64,000 nucleotides of DNA. It comes from Fontimonas thermophila. Its GTDB lineage: Bacteria > Pseudomonadota > Gammaproteobacteria > Nevskiales > Nevskiaceae. A program made the translations under genes and the position numbers. The stretch is from contig NZ_FOOC01000007.1 of assembly GCF_900113085.1 (NCBI RefSeq), forward strand, positions 62,001-126,000, given 5' to 3'. The notes below the pieces were generated by a model, which did not search any database, was not told where the DNA came from, and worked only from the letters and a program-made list of their open reading frames with translations. Positions within the stretch are counted from its first letter, which is position 1, and the number at the start of each line of letters is the position of its first letter. Shown in pieces: positions 37,601 through 45,422 of this stretch.

Positions 37601-38349
37601 CGGTATCGGAGGAGATTGTGATTCGCACGGTGTCGCCGGTGGTGGTGAACGGTGGCACGGTGATGGACCTGGTGGTGACGCCGACGAGCGGGACGGCGCC
37701 GTTGACGGTGACGGTGGATGCGAACGGCCCGGACGCATCACACGACGTGGCGACGGCGAGCACGGTGTACCGGTTTGATTTTGGCGACGGCACGGTGGTG
37801 GAGAACACGACTGGCCGTACGAGCCACGTGTACACACGTCCGGAGCAATCCGTTTACACGATCACGGCGACGATGACGGACCTGGATGCGTCGGGGAACG
37901 AGCTGGGGACATCGACGGCGACGGCGATGGTGGCGGTGAACTCTGGCAACACGCTGACGGCGCTTTTGGCGGTGCGGCCGACGCTGGTGCGGATTGGGGA
38001 TCCGGTGACGTTTGATGGGTGTGCATCGTTTGCCCCGGACGGTGAGACGATCGTGCGTTATGTCTTCGATCCGGATGGGGCGGGTCCGTTGCCCGCGGTG
38101 GACCGTGGCGGTGAGTGCACGTTCGAGTACGCCTATACGGCTGCGGGGACATACACGCCGACGCTGACGGTGACGGACAGTGCGGGTGCGACGGCCAAGG
38201 CGGCGGCGCGCGGTGTGGAAGTACGTCCTGGTGTGGAGAGTGGCAGCCGTCGCAAGGGCGGCGGCGCATTGGGCCTGATGGCGGCGATGACGCTGTTGCT
38301 GTTCGCGGCGGCCCGCCGACGCCATGCCGGTGGGCAAGGGCCATTCTGA
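34681..38349 (+). CDS. Exported subtilisin-like (S8) protease with PKD-like domains and GlyGly-CTERM-like tail
   Basis: About 1222 residues. Signal helix (GWVAMATLGVLAGAAGLSAQA), then an S8 domain with Asp111 (VVIAMIDTGANPYHVDF), His221 (GTSHGSWV), oxyanion Asn310 (SAAGN) and Ser379 (GTSFSSPAAAG). Next is a beta-rich region, one thrombospondin type-3-like calcium repeat (DADGDGVPDASDRCP), and three PKD-like repeats (YTFYFGDNSYAG, YRFDFGDGTVVEN, VRYVFDPDGAG). The C-terminus is Gly-rich, then a hydrophobic helix and Arg cluster (GGGALGLMAAMTLLLFAAARRR), like rhombosortase-processed GlyGly-CTERM signals. GGAGGGGG precedes ATG 34681; ATG 34684 is also possible. From about 37320 on, codon use shifts strongly to ACG/GTG/GCG. 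The stop lies in a tandem duplication. Confidence 0.92.
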   Translation: MMTSRNRGGAYWRRGMGWVAMATLGVLAGAAGLSAQAGVGVRTAVVGTKAWNSPAQGGNGDYVFIDAPAAQTHVSGITTVSGRAGRSDGDPNGGTAAGYDRKPQVVIAMIDTGANPYHVDFRDPERLVSPATYLTGFPSTAKAAPLCFIDDLGGGRYRYRDDCSGSWQANVVADGAVVNAIAEGDLVWYPGTRIMTKSFAHTDTNSPVGFDQGGGDSGTSHGSWVSSAAVGNTFGTCPDCLLIALEADTVDAIEAAYQWAAQQPWIDVITSSISIGILGVGVNTGLFPAQHDGAVAASRNGKLFLSAAGNGAANFGLVPTSTFLLDSGSPAVIPVGASFDDGLATHWSDFPAEIMANGSSRRVADTASMSGEITVSGTSFSSPAAAGVLAHSLLEARRACNDTEEGASVAAGDALTLLRNRGCTVTAGPFADGILTRDELHEAFVKNAVPPYAQLSPVPGPVGWVKNAYGYVDLGNGLRNGGATIQPFVTASILGTRPVPVRSLEQFWYDGVVREAQSAIWGPRPTVDGDGDGFPRDDGACMPVCAPAELQRYAGGLLGLDETSSFQSLLDLLGVNAATFMAAGTSDFNRFAERGERVAGVAGEVGAIRLSNDATHLTVRLALSGMLDGLVPTVRSNPISYEVTFTTAHNGTQNYRLAYEFEAADVLALLEGRIPTPLTDKFQIFVDSAPNAQGLSSICPIDTDLSASTFDVDTNEAVWVIPLSAFNHDNRPTDCAAFTRGGRALAGGDIVRDIQASAVLTVGIINFGDGLGFFGTSEADDYMLTSSGPGDADGDGVPDASDRCPATPPGTPVDAEGCPLGSGSSVSLRVNGVDAGQAGVIDGHWSRDIDFSQFTPVNGEYVVEARFGTATDTVVLRDASAPGALRVTLTASYSKAANADGTYTVSESDPLEVTLSAVASGGPGSGYRYTFYFGDNSYAGPQAEATATHLYRYGNVDGYRVKVVVTDADATQSAVSEEIVIRTVSPVVVNGGTVMDLVVTPTSGTAPLTVTVDANGPDASHDVATASTVYRFDFGDGTVVENTTGRTSHVYTRPEQSVYTITATMTDLDASGNELGTSTATAMVAVNSGNTLTALLAVRPTLVRIGDPVTFDGCASFAPDGETIVRYVFDPDGAGPLPAVDRGGECTFEYAYTAAGTYTPTLTVTDSAGATAKAAARGVEVRPGVESGSRRKGGGALGLMAAMTLLLFAAARRRHAGGQGPF

Positions 38350-38373
38350 AGGCACATCATTCTGAAGACACAT
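38342..38373. repeat. 16-base tandem duplication over the protease stop codon
   Basis: CATTCTGAAGGCACAT is followed directly by CATTCTGAAGACACAT (15 of 16 identical). The first copy contains the TGA stop of the S8 protease gene. This is the second such stop-codon duplication in the window; the other is at 25548-25573. Confidence 0.93.
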
Positions 38374-38394
38374 CGATCGGGGTGTTAGTCGACG

Positions 38395-38428
38395 GAAACT
38401 CCGCCGGACGCAAGTCCGGCGGAGTTTC
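38395..38428 (+). terminator. Strong hairpin terminator after the S8 protease gene
   Basis: GAAACTCCGCCGGAC pairs perfectly with GTCCGGCGGAGTTTC (15 bp) around a GCAA tetraloop of the stable GNRA class, 45 bases after the stop codon. The 3' side ends in TTTC, without a long T-run. The A/T ends of the stem make it work in either direction. Confidence 0.8.
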
Positions 38429-38443
38429 TCGCGGAGCTTGGCT

Positions 38444-38647
38444 ATGAAGGCCTTCGACGAACGTCGTGTTCCAGGACTCGTGCACGTGCCGGCACGCACA
38501 CGTCGCCGCTCACGGCTGACGGTGCTCATCGCCATCCTCGCCCTCGCGCTGATGGCCGTTGTCGTGCTGCGAGACGACGCAGCCGTATGGCGTGATTCCG
38601 CCACACACGCGCGCAGTGATCCGATCGTCGACCGCGGCTCTCCCTAA
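38444..38647 (+). CDS. Possible small single-pass membrane protein (67 aa)
   Basis: ATG 38444 has GGAG with a seven-base gap. The product has a basic N-terminus (MKAFDERRVPGLVHVPARTRRRSR), one clear membrane helix (LTVLIAILALALMAVVVL) and a short polar tail with charged residues, an N-in topology. No family is recognised. It sits just after the protease terminator and 102 bases before mscS. The hydrophobic block flanked by arginines argues for a real gene, but its small size and lack of homologues known to me keep it tentative. Confidence 0.45.
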   Translation: MKAFDERRVPGLVHVPARTRRRSRLTVLIAILALALMAVVVLRDDAAVWRDSATHARSDPIVDRGSP

Positions 38648-38749
38648 AGCCGTATTCCATCGCTCATTCTGGATTCATCCAGTGTGTGCTGTACTGTCAT
38701 GTTGTGTGCCGCGACGATTCGCGAGCACTTCAGACATGGAGAGCACGTG

Positions 38750-39820
38750 ATGGACTGGAACCTAATGATCTTAGGTAATCCGCTGGGTAGCTGGCTGACT
38801 GCGCTGACTGTTGCGCTGGGTATCAATCTCGGCGTTGGGTTGGTGAAGCGAGTGATCGTTGCGCATTTGGCGGCGCGCGCCGAACAAACCGATACTGCGC
38901 TCGATGATGCGTTGATCGCCGCGGTGCGGCGTACGAAACAGGGGCTGATCTTGCTGGTCAGCCTTTACATCGGTGCACGCAATTTCGATCTGCCGGCGAG
39001 AGTGGACACGATACTGCAGTCAGTCGCAACCGTGGCCATCTTCATGCAGATCGGGTTGTGGGGTAGTGCCGCCCTCAATTCCTGGGCTGAGCGTTACCAC
39101 AGAAAAGCCATGGCCAAAGACCCGGGTGTGGTGACTAGCTTTGGCGCGATCACCTTCGTCGGACGTCTCGTGCTATGGGCAGTCGTACTGCTCGTCGCTC
39201 TCGATAATCTTGGCGTCAATGTAACGGCTTTGATTGCCGGGCTCGGTGTTGGCGGTATCGCTGTGGCGCTGGCCGTGCAGAACATTCTCGGCGATTTGTT
39301 CGCCAGCTTTTCGATTGTTATCGATAAACCCTTTGTCGTCGGCGACTTCATCATCGTCGATTCCTACATGGGCACGGTTGAGCATGTGGGCCTGAAGACC
39401 ACGCGTCTGCGCAGCTTAAGCGGCGAGCAGATCGTGTTTCCCAATAGCGACCTGCTGAAAGCACGGGTACGCAACTACAAGCGTATGTATGAGCGGCGTG
39501 TTGTCTTCACGTTCGGAGTTACCTATGAGACCCCGCCTGATCGACTCGAACGGGTCGTATCCCTGGTGCGCGAGATTGTCGAACGACACGACATCGTGCG
39601 CTTCGATCGCGCACACTTCTTCAGATTCGGCGAATCTTCGCTGGATTTCGAGGTGGTTTACTGGATGAAGGACCCGGATTACAAGCGCTACATGGACGTG
39701 CAGCAGGCGATCAATCTGGAGATCCTGCGCAGACTCGCACGCGAGGGCGTGAGCATGGCGTTTCCGACGCGCACGATCAAAGTCGATGGCCCAGTTGTCT
39801 TGGAGCGTGCCGCCTCGTAG
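38750..39820 (+). CDS. MscS family mechanosensitive channel
   Basis: 356 residues. Small-conductance mechanosensitive channel, relieving turgor in osmotic downshock. N-terminal membrane helices (LTALTVALGINLGVGLV, GLILLVSLYIGARNF, FVGRLVLWAVVLLVALD), then the pore helix block VTALIAGLGVGGIAVALAVQ with its Gly/Ala packing, NILGDLFASFSIVIDKPFVVGD and the beta domain (MGTVEHVGLKTTRLRSLSGE, IVFPNSDLLKARVRNY). The C-terminal alpha/beta part ends in PTRTIKVDG. ATG 38750 has GGAG with an eight-base gap; upstream in-frame ATGs are unlikely. Codon use is less GC-biased than the flanks. Confidence 0.95.
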   Translation: MDWNLMILGNPLGSWLTALTVALGINLGVGLVKRVIVAHLAARAEQTDTALDDALIAAVRRTKQGLILLVSLYIGARNFDLPARVDTILQSVATVAIFMQIGLWGSAALNSWAERYHRKAMAKDPGVVTSFGAITFVGRLVLWAVVLLVALDNLGVNVTALIAGLGVGGIAVALAVQNILGDLFASFSIVIDKPFVVGDFIIVDSYMGTVEHVGLKTTRLRSLSGEQIVFPNSDLLKARVRNYKRMYERRVVFTFGVTYETPPDRLERVVSLVREIVERHDIVRFDRAHFFRFGESSLDFEVVYWMKDPDYKRYMDVQQAINLEILRRLAREGVSMAFPTRTIKVDGPVVLERAAS

Positions 39821-39869
39821 GGCATGGGTGCGATCGTGCAGTCTCCTACAGCGGGCTGACGCCGTTCGC

Positions 39870-42800
39870 TCAATGGGGCGGTCGTGGCAGGCGAGGCGTG
39901 CCCGGTGTGTGCAGCCGTCCAGGCGCAGGGGGATTGTTCGGCGGCGGTGCACCGGGGCCGCGCAACAGCCGGTTGTGCCACTGCCACTGCGTGCCTGCGT
40001 CTGCAGGGACGAGATGATGTGTCTCCCCGCCGACCAGCCGTGCGACCGGCATGCCGCCGCGCAGCAGGACGCGGTGCCCCGGCAGCGCCGGCACGCGCTC
40101 ACCTGCGAGCACTGTCCCGGTGAGATTGAGCGGATCGCAGCCGGCCACCACGATGAGCGTTTCGTCCGCATTGTCGCGGTGCCGGCGCAGCGCCGCCGCC
40201 GCTTCGGGGAGAGCGAACTGCTCGCCGGCAAAGCCGCTGACGAAGCGGCCGCCGCGGATCTCGCCGCGCGCTTCCAGGCGGCGCAGCACATAGAGCAGAT
40301 CGCGCCATGGCGGCAGTCGGGGCTCGCGCTCGATCAGTCGGCGAAAGATCACGCCGTAACGGCGCAGCAGCACGCGCACTGCATGCTCGCCGTCCGCGTC
40401 GGGCGCCTCGGTCTGTGCGGTGGCGCGCCGGGGCCGCACCAGCGACCAGCGCCCGGCGCTTTCGAGGCTCGCGAAGGCCGCGCGCACGCCGCCGCGGCGC
40501 AGGCGCCGCGCCTTGATCTCTGCAGGCGCGATCAAGGCGCGCAGCCCGGCAAAACCATCGGAGGTGACGAGTCCGTGGCCGACCAGCTCGCCGAGGGCGG
40601 TTTCGACCTGGCTGCGCAGCAGGCCGCTGTCGGCAACCAGGTCGACGAAAAACGAGGCGCCCTGTGCGCGCAGTACATCGAGCACGGCCTGCGCTCCGGG
40701 TGACAACGGCGGCGTGTCCTGGGCTTCGGTTTGCCAGTATGCGGCGTGCTCGCGCAGCAGCAGGACGATGGGAGTGGTGCGCACTGGTGCCGAGCGGGAT
40801 CCATCGCTTGTGCCGCCCAGCCGCTGCCACAACACGCGGCCGCTCGCGCAGAGCTGGTCCAGCCAGGTGGGGTCATAACCCGGCAGTCGCGCCGGCAGCA
40901 CCTCGGTTTCCCAGGCTGCGGCCGCGACGGCGAATCCCTCCAGCTGCGCCAGTACAGTCTCCAGTGCGACCGGCCCCTCGCGCTGTGTGCCGGGGAGCAT
41001 GCCGTGCCATTCGAGCAAAAAGCGCATGAAGGCCACGGGCGGCACCGGTTCGAACTCGGCGCGGCGCTTGTCGCGGGTGTAGCGATGGATCCGCGCCAGG
41101 CGTCGGCGTTCGCACCATTGGATGTGACCATTGCCGGTGAAGTCACCGCGCATGATCGCACCCTGGCGCTCCAGCGCGATCAGGGCCGTCTCGATCTCGG
41201 ATCCGGAAAGGCCGAGCGGCGCGCCGAGTTCGTGCGCGGTCACCGGTCCGTGCACATCCATGCGGCTGCGCAGCAACTCGCGCAGCGCATCGTCGCGGTG
41301 GACCAGTGGCTTTAGCATCGGTGCATCGCCGTAGATCTCGGCATCGGGCAGCACCGCGCGCAGCTCGTGCAGGCGCTCGGGCGCGCCCCACACCGATCCG
41401 ATGCGCACGATGCGCCGTGCAGCGAGCAGCGGATCGCACCAGTGCGCCCACGGGCGGATCTCCGCGTCGGTCAGAAAGCCGTGCACGACCAGCACCTCGT
41501 GCAACTCGTCGGCTGAAGCCGGATCGGGGTAGAGCTCGCTTTGAACCCGAGCGATGGCTTCTGCGTCGAGACGGCCGAGATCGCGGGCGTCCTGCAGTGC
41601 GTCGATGCCGCGTGTTCTCACCGCCAGCGCGCGGCGTTCCTCGGCAGCGCCGTCGTCGAGGAAGGCATAGGGCCGGGCGTGGATGATCGATTCGGCAAGC
41701 ACAGAGGGCGCAGTCAGATCGCGGCAGACGATGCGCGCGGTCCCGGCCTCGATGCGGCGTAGCAGCGCAAGCAGGCCGGCTTCGTCCATGACGTCGTGTA
41801 GGCAGTCGTCGAGGGCTTGCCGGATCAGTGGATGATCGGGAATTTCGCGGTCACCGGGCTGATTGTCCTGACAGGCGACGGCATCGGGAAAGGCGTGCGT
41901 GAGCAAGTCCTCGGCGTCGCTGCGCTGGAATTGCGGCGGCACGCGTTTGCCGTTGCGGTTGCGCGCAACCGCAAGCGCAACGGAGGCGACCCAGCGCCAG
42001 CGTGTCGGAAACATCGGTGCCTGCAGGACCGCCTGAACGAGCAGATCGTGCACGCTGTGCGAGTGCAGGTAGCGGGCGACCTCGTCCAGCGCAAAGCTGT
42101 GCGTCGGGCCGAGCGACAGCAGCAAGCTGTCGTCCAGCGCGGCGGCCTGTAGTTCGAAATCGAATTGCCGGCAGAAGCGCTTGCGCAGCGCCAGCCCCCA
42201 GGCGCGCATGATTCGCGAGCCCAGCGGCGCGTGGATCACCAGGTGGGTGTCGCCGACTTCGTCAAAGAAGCGTTCGAAGTAGATCATTTCCTGCGTGGGC
42301 AGGCCGCCGAGCGCGGCATACGCAGCGTTGAAATAGCGCGCGAGTTGATCGGCCGCCTCGGGTGCGAGGGCGTAGTCGGTCTGCAGCCATTGCGTGCAGG
42401 CCTCGATGCCGGTGGCGAGTGTCCGCTGCGCCCCTGCGCGCAGGCGCGACACGGTGGCGGAGAGCGCATCGCTGCGTCCCGGCGCTTCGCCGAACCAGAA
42501 GGGCATGTTCGGCGGCTGGCCTTTGGCGTCCTCGACGATGACGCGACCGGTTTCGACCTTGAGGATGCGGTAGGAGGTGTTGCCGAGCTGGACGATGTCT
42601 CCCGGCAGCGATTCGAAAGCAAAATCCTCGTTGAGCGTGCCGATGCGCAGTTCTTCTGGGGCGAGCACGACGTCGTAATCGAACTGGTCGGGAATCGTGC
42701 CGGCATTGGTCACCGCGACCAGCTTGGCGCCGCGGCGCGCGCGCAAACGCCGGTTCACGGCGTCGTAATGCAACAGCGCGCCGCGCCGGCCGCGCCGCGT

Positions 42801-44222
42801 GCTGTACCCGTCGGCGAGCATGTGCACGAGCCACTCGAAGCGTTCGAGCGTGAGCGTGCGGTAGGGCAGCGCGCGCACGATACGCGCATAAAGATCTTCC
42901 AGTCGCCATTCGCGGCAGGCGACTTCGGCGACGACCTGCTGGGCGAGCACGTCCAGGGGCCCTGCGGGGACGTGCAGGTGGTCGAGTTCACCGCGCCGGA
43001 CACAGTCGAGCAGAGCCGTGCACTCGGCGAGGTCGTCCAGCGACAGCGGGAACAGGCGGCCTTTCGGCGTTGCGCCCACGGCATGGCCGGCGCGGCCGAT
43101 GCGTTGTACGAACGCATTGATCGAGCGCGGCGAGCCGAGCTGCACGACGAGATCGACCTCGCCGATGTCGATGCCCAGCTCCAGCGAGGCAGTGGCGACC
43201 AGCGCCTTGAGCGCTCCGCTTTTGAGTCGTTGCTCGGCGCGCAGGCGGTGTTCGCGGGCGAGGCTGCCGTGGTGCGCGGTCACGTATTCTTCGCCGATGC
43301 GCTCGGCGAGATGGCGCGCCACACGCTCGGCAAGGCGCCGCTGATTGACGAAGATCAGCGTCGTGCGATGGGCATTCACCAGCTCGGCGAGGCGGTCGTA
43401 GATTTCGTTCCAGACCTCGGTCGCCATCACCGCAGTCAGCGGTGAGCGCGGCAGCTCCAGGGCGATGTCGCACTCGCGCCGGTGTCCCACATCGACGATC
43501 GTGCACTGGCGCTCATGCGCGCCAGTGAGCAGTTGCGCCATCGTCTCGATCGGTTTTTGCGTTGCCGACAGACCGATGCGCACGGGTGGGCGCGTGCAGT
43601 GCGCGTCGAGCCGTTCCAGGCTCAGCATCAGGTGCGCACCGCGCTTGTTGCCGGCGAGCGCGTGCAGCTCGTCGATGATCACGCTGCGCGTGGTTTTGAG
43701 CATGGCGCGCCCGGCATCGGAGGTGAGCAGGATGAACAGCGACTCCGGTGTGGTGACCAGGATGTGCGGGGCCGCGCGGCGCATACGCGCGCGCTCGCGG
43801 GCATCGGTATCGCCGGTGCGCACGGCGGTGCGGATCGGCAGATCGCCCAGGCCCATCGCGCGCACGCGCTCGCGGATGCCTGCGAGTGGCATCTGCAGGT
43901 TCTTCTGGATGTCATGGGACAGCGCCCTGAGCGGCGAGACGTAAACGACGTGCACTGTATCGTCGAGCCCGCGCGTGAGTCCCTCGACGACCAGATCGTT
44001 GATGGCGGCCAGAAAGGCGGCGAGGGTCTTGCCGGAGCCTGTTGGTGCGGCGATCAGGACATCGCGATGGTGATGGGCGGTGACCGCCCAGGTCTGCCGC
44101 TGCACTGCCGTCGGCGCCCCGAACGTGTCGGTGAACCAGCCGGCGACCGCCGGATGGAACAGACCGGCGAGCGGGCGATCCGCGAGCCGCTGCGGTGCAA
44201 CGGAAGGGAGCGGTGGCTGCAT
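39870..44222 (-). CDS. lhr: Lhr-type large ATP-dependent helicase
   Basis: 1450 residues. Lhr is a superfamily 2 3'-5' helicase acting in DNA repair, with a conserved core and a long C-terminal extension. Visible: Q-like region (FTDTFGAPTAVQRQTW), Walker A (APTGSGKT, Lys65), motif Ia (YVSPLRALSHDI), Walker B as DELH (VIIDELHALAGNKRG), motif III-like GLSATQKP, and C-terminal helicase motifs (HHGSLAREHRLRAEQRLK, LVATASLELGIDIG, QRIGRAGHAVGAT). The remaining ~900 residues form the Lhr winged-helix/barrel extension. The full length of the bacterial family (about 1400-1550) is present. Convergent with mscS. No clear ribosome site at 44222. Confidence 0.94.
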   Translation of the reverse strand: MQPPLPSVAPQRLADRPLAGLFHPAVAGWFTDTFGAPTAVQRQTWAVTAHHHRDVLIAAPTGSGKTLAAFLAAINDLVVEGLTRGLDDTVHVVYVSPLRALSHDIQKNLQMPLAGIRERVRAMGLGDLPIRTAVRTGDTDARERARMRRAAPHILVTTPESLFILLTSDAGRAMLKTTRSVIIDELHALAGNKRGAHLMLSLERLDAHCTRPPVRIGLSATQKPIETMAQLLTGAHERQCTIVDVGHRRECDIALELPRSPLTAVMATEVWNEIYDRLAELVNAHRTTLIFVNQRRLAERVARHLAERIGEEYVTAHHGSLAREHRLRAEQRLKSGALKALVATASLELGIDIGEVDLVVQLGSPRSINAFVQRIGRAGHAVGATPKGRLFPLSLDDLAECTALLDCVRRGELDHLHVPAGPLDVLAQQVVAEVACREWRLEDLYARIVRALPYRTLTLERFEWLVHMLADGYSTRRGRRGALLHYDAVNRRLRARRGAKLVAVTNAGTIPDQFDYDVVLAPEELRIGTLNEDFAFESLPGDIVQLGNTSYRILKVETGRVIVEDAKGQPPNMPFWFGEAPGRSDALSATVSRLRAGAQRTLATGIEACTQWLQTDYALAPEAADQLARYFNAAYAALGGLPTQEMIYFERFFDEVGDTHLVIHAPLGSRIMRAWGLALRKRFCRQFDFELQAAALDDSLLLSLGPTHSFALDEVARYLHSHSVHDLLVQAVLQAPMFPTRWRWVASVALAVARNRNGKRVPPQFQRSDAEDLLTHAFPDAVACQDNQPGDREIPDHPLIRQALDDCLHDVMDEAGLLALLRRIEAGTARIVCRDLTAPSVLAESIIHARPYAFLDDGAAEERRALAVRTRGIDALQDARDLGRLDAEAIARVQSELYPDPASADELHEVLVVHGFLTDAEIRPWAHWCDPLLAARRIVRIGSVWGAPERLHELRAVLPDAEIYGDAPMLKPLVHRDDALRELLRSRMDVHGPVTAHELGAPLGLSGSEIETALIALERQGAIMRGDFTGNGHIQWCERRRLARIHRYTRDKRRAEFEPVPPVAFMRFLLEWHGMLPGTQREGPVALETVLAQLEGFAVAAAAWETEVLPARLPGYDPTWLDQLCASGRVLWQRLGGTSDGSRSAPVRTTPIVLLLREHAAYWQTEAQDTPPLSPGAQAVLDVLRAQGASFFVDLVADSGLLRSQVETALGELVGHGLVTSDGFAGLRALIAPAEIKARRLRRGGVRAAFASLESAGRWSLVRPRRATAQTEAPDADGEHAVRVLLRRYGVIFRRLIEREPRLPPWRDLLYVLRRLEARGEIRGGRFVSGFAGEQFALPEAAAALRRHRDNADETLIVVAGCDPLNLTGTVLAGERVPALPGHRVLLRGGMPVARLVGGETHHLVPADAGTQWQWHNRLLRGPGAPPPNNPPAPGRLHTPGTPRLPRPPH

Positions 44223-44283
44223 CGCGATACTTTACGCGGGGCAGGGGATCCGCGGATCGCGCGTCCTGCCGCCGTGGGTGGTC

Positions 44284-45372
44284 TCAAGTCGTGGCTGGTG
44301 CGAAGGCACGGCGCCGGCGTTCGCGCAGCAGTTCCACCGCGGCGGTGGCAGTCAGCGCAAACAGGCTTTTGAGACGCAGCCATTCCAGATACAACGGGCG
44401 TTTTTCCGGAATGCTGAGCCACAGACGCAGCAAGTGCCGCCGCCGTTCCGGTTCCGGGTGGTCCTCGAAGGCCGTGCGCGCATGCAGAATCGTGTGGTTG
44501 GAGATCAACTGGATGTCGCCGGGTTCGAGATCCATGTCGAGGTAAAGGCGCGGGTCCTCGCTGATGGCGTCGTAGGTATCCAGCGTTTCGAGATCCGTCG
44601 CCGACAGCGGTGGTACTCCGGGCAGCCCCTGTACACTGCGGAAGTAGTCGGCCTGCCAGAACGTGCGCAGCTCGCCGCCGGCATAACGGCACGGTGCCAC
44701 CGGGAACGCGCGGATCCCGCCCTCGCCCTTGGTATCGAACCAGAACGGTTCGAACAGGCGCGGTACCAAATGCGGCGCCCGGCGCATGAATTCGTTGAAC
44801 ACGGCGACCGAGCTTGCGATGCGCGACAGCCCGCCGCTACGCGCTTTTTTCAGGCACAACAGACCGACGATGTCCGCGGTGTCGGTGTGGGGCAGCAACG
44901 CCTTGTTGGTGCGGTAATAGCGCACGTCACCGCCGATGCGCTGGTCGCGCACGTGGCCGAGCAGATCGCCTTGCGGATTCTGTGCGCCCGGGATGCCGAG
45001 ATGATGGCCGAGGCCCCAGTAGAAGATTTCGGTATCCGCCTCATGCCAGTGCCCGACCGGCATGCCGCGAATCAGCACGAAACCGCGGCCGTGGCGGATT
45101 TCGTGGCGCCATTGCGCGATACGCGGTGCGAGTGTCGGTAGCGGTAGATCGTGCCGGGTGAGTTGGTGCATGGGCTTGCCGGTTGCGCGCGCATGGCGCA
45201 CGGCGGCGAGGCATTCCTGGATCTCGGCGGGACTGAGGCGGTATTGCCAGTCGGTGCGTTGGCGCATGTCCTCGCCGCGCCAGGCGGCCGGGCTGTCGAT
45301 CGGCGCCGTCGGCACGCGTTCGTGCGGCCGGGCGAGATAGTGCAGGGTCTGTGCGCGCAGCGATTTGTACAT
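44284..45372 (-). CDS. TauD/TfdA-family Fe(II)/2-oxoglutarate dioxygenase
   Basis: 362 residues. Non-heme iron oxygenase coupling 2-oxoglutarate decarboxylation to hydroxylation. The facial triad is visible: HxD as His-Thr-Asp (LLPHTDTADIVGLLC) and the distal His in HTILHARTAFEDH, followed by the oxoglutarate-binding Arg in HLLRLWLS. The N-terminal region (FVLIRGMPVGHW, WGLGHHLGIPGAQNPQGDLL) is typical of TauD-like enzymes. AGGAG lies eight bases before ATG 45372. Between the SNF2 helicase and lhr on the same strand; association with helicases looks positional. Substrate unknown. Confidence 0.92.
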   Translation of the reverse strand: MYKSLRAQTLHYLARPHERVPTAPIDSPAAWRGEDMRQRTDWQYRLSPAEIQECLAAVRHARATGKPMHQLTRHDLPLPTLAPRIAQWRHEIRHGRGFVLIRGMPVGHWHEADTEIFYWGLGHHLGIPGAQNPQGDLLGHVRDQRIGGDVRYYRTNKALLPHTDTADIVGLLCLKKARSGGLSRIASSVAVFNEFMRRAPHLVPRLFEPFWFDTKGEGGIRAFPVAPCRYAGGELRTFWQADYFRSVQGLPGVPPLSATDLETLDTYDAISEDPRLYLDMDLEPGDIQLISNHTILHARTAFEDHPEPERRRHLLRLWLSIPEKRPLYLEWLRLKSLFALTATAAVELLRERRRRAFAPATT

Positions 45373-45422
45373 GGATCCGGCTCCTGCGGCGGATATCCGA
45401 CCGGATTATGCGCCGGATGGGC

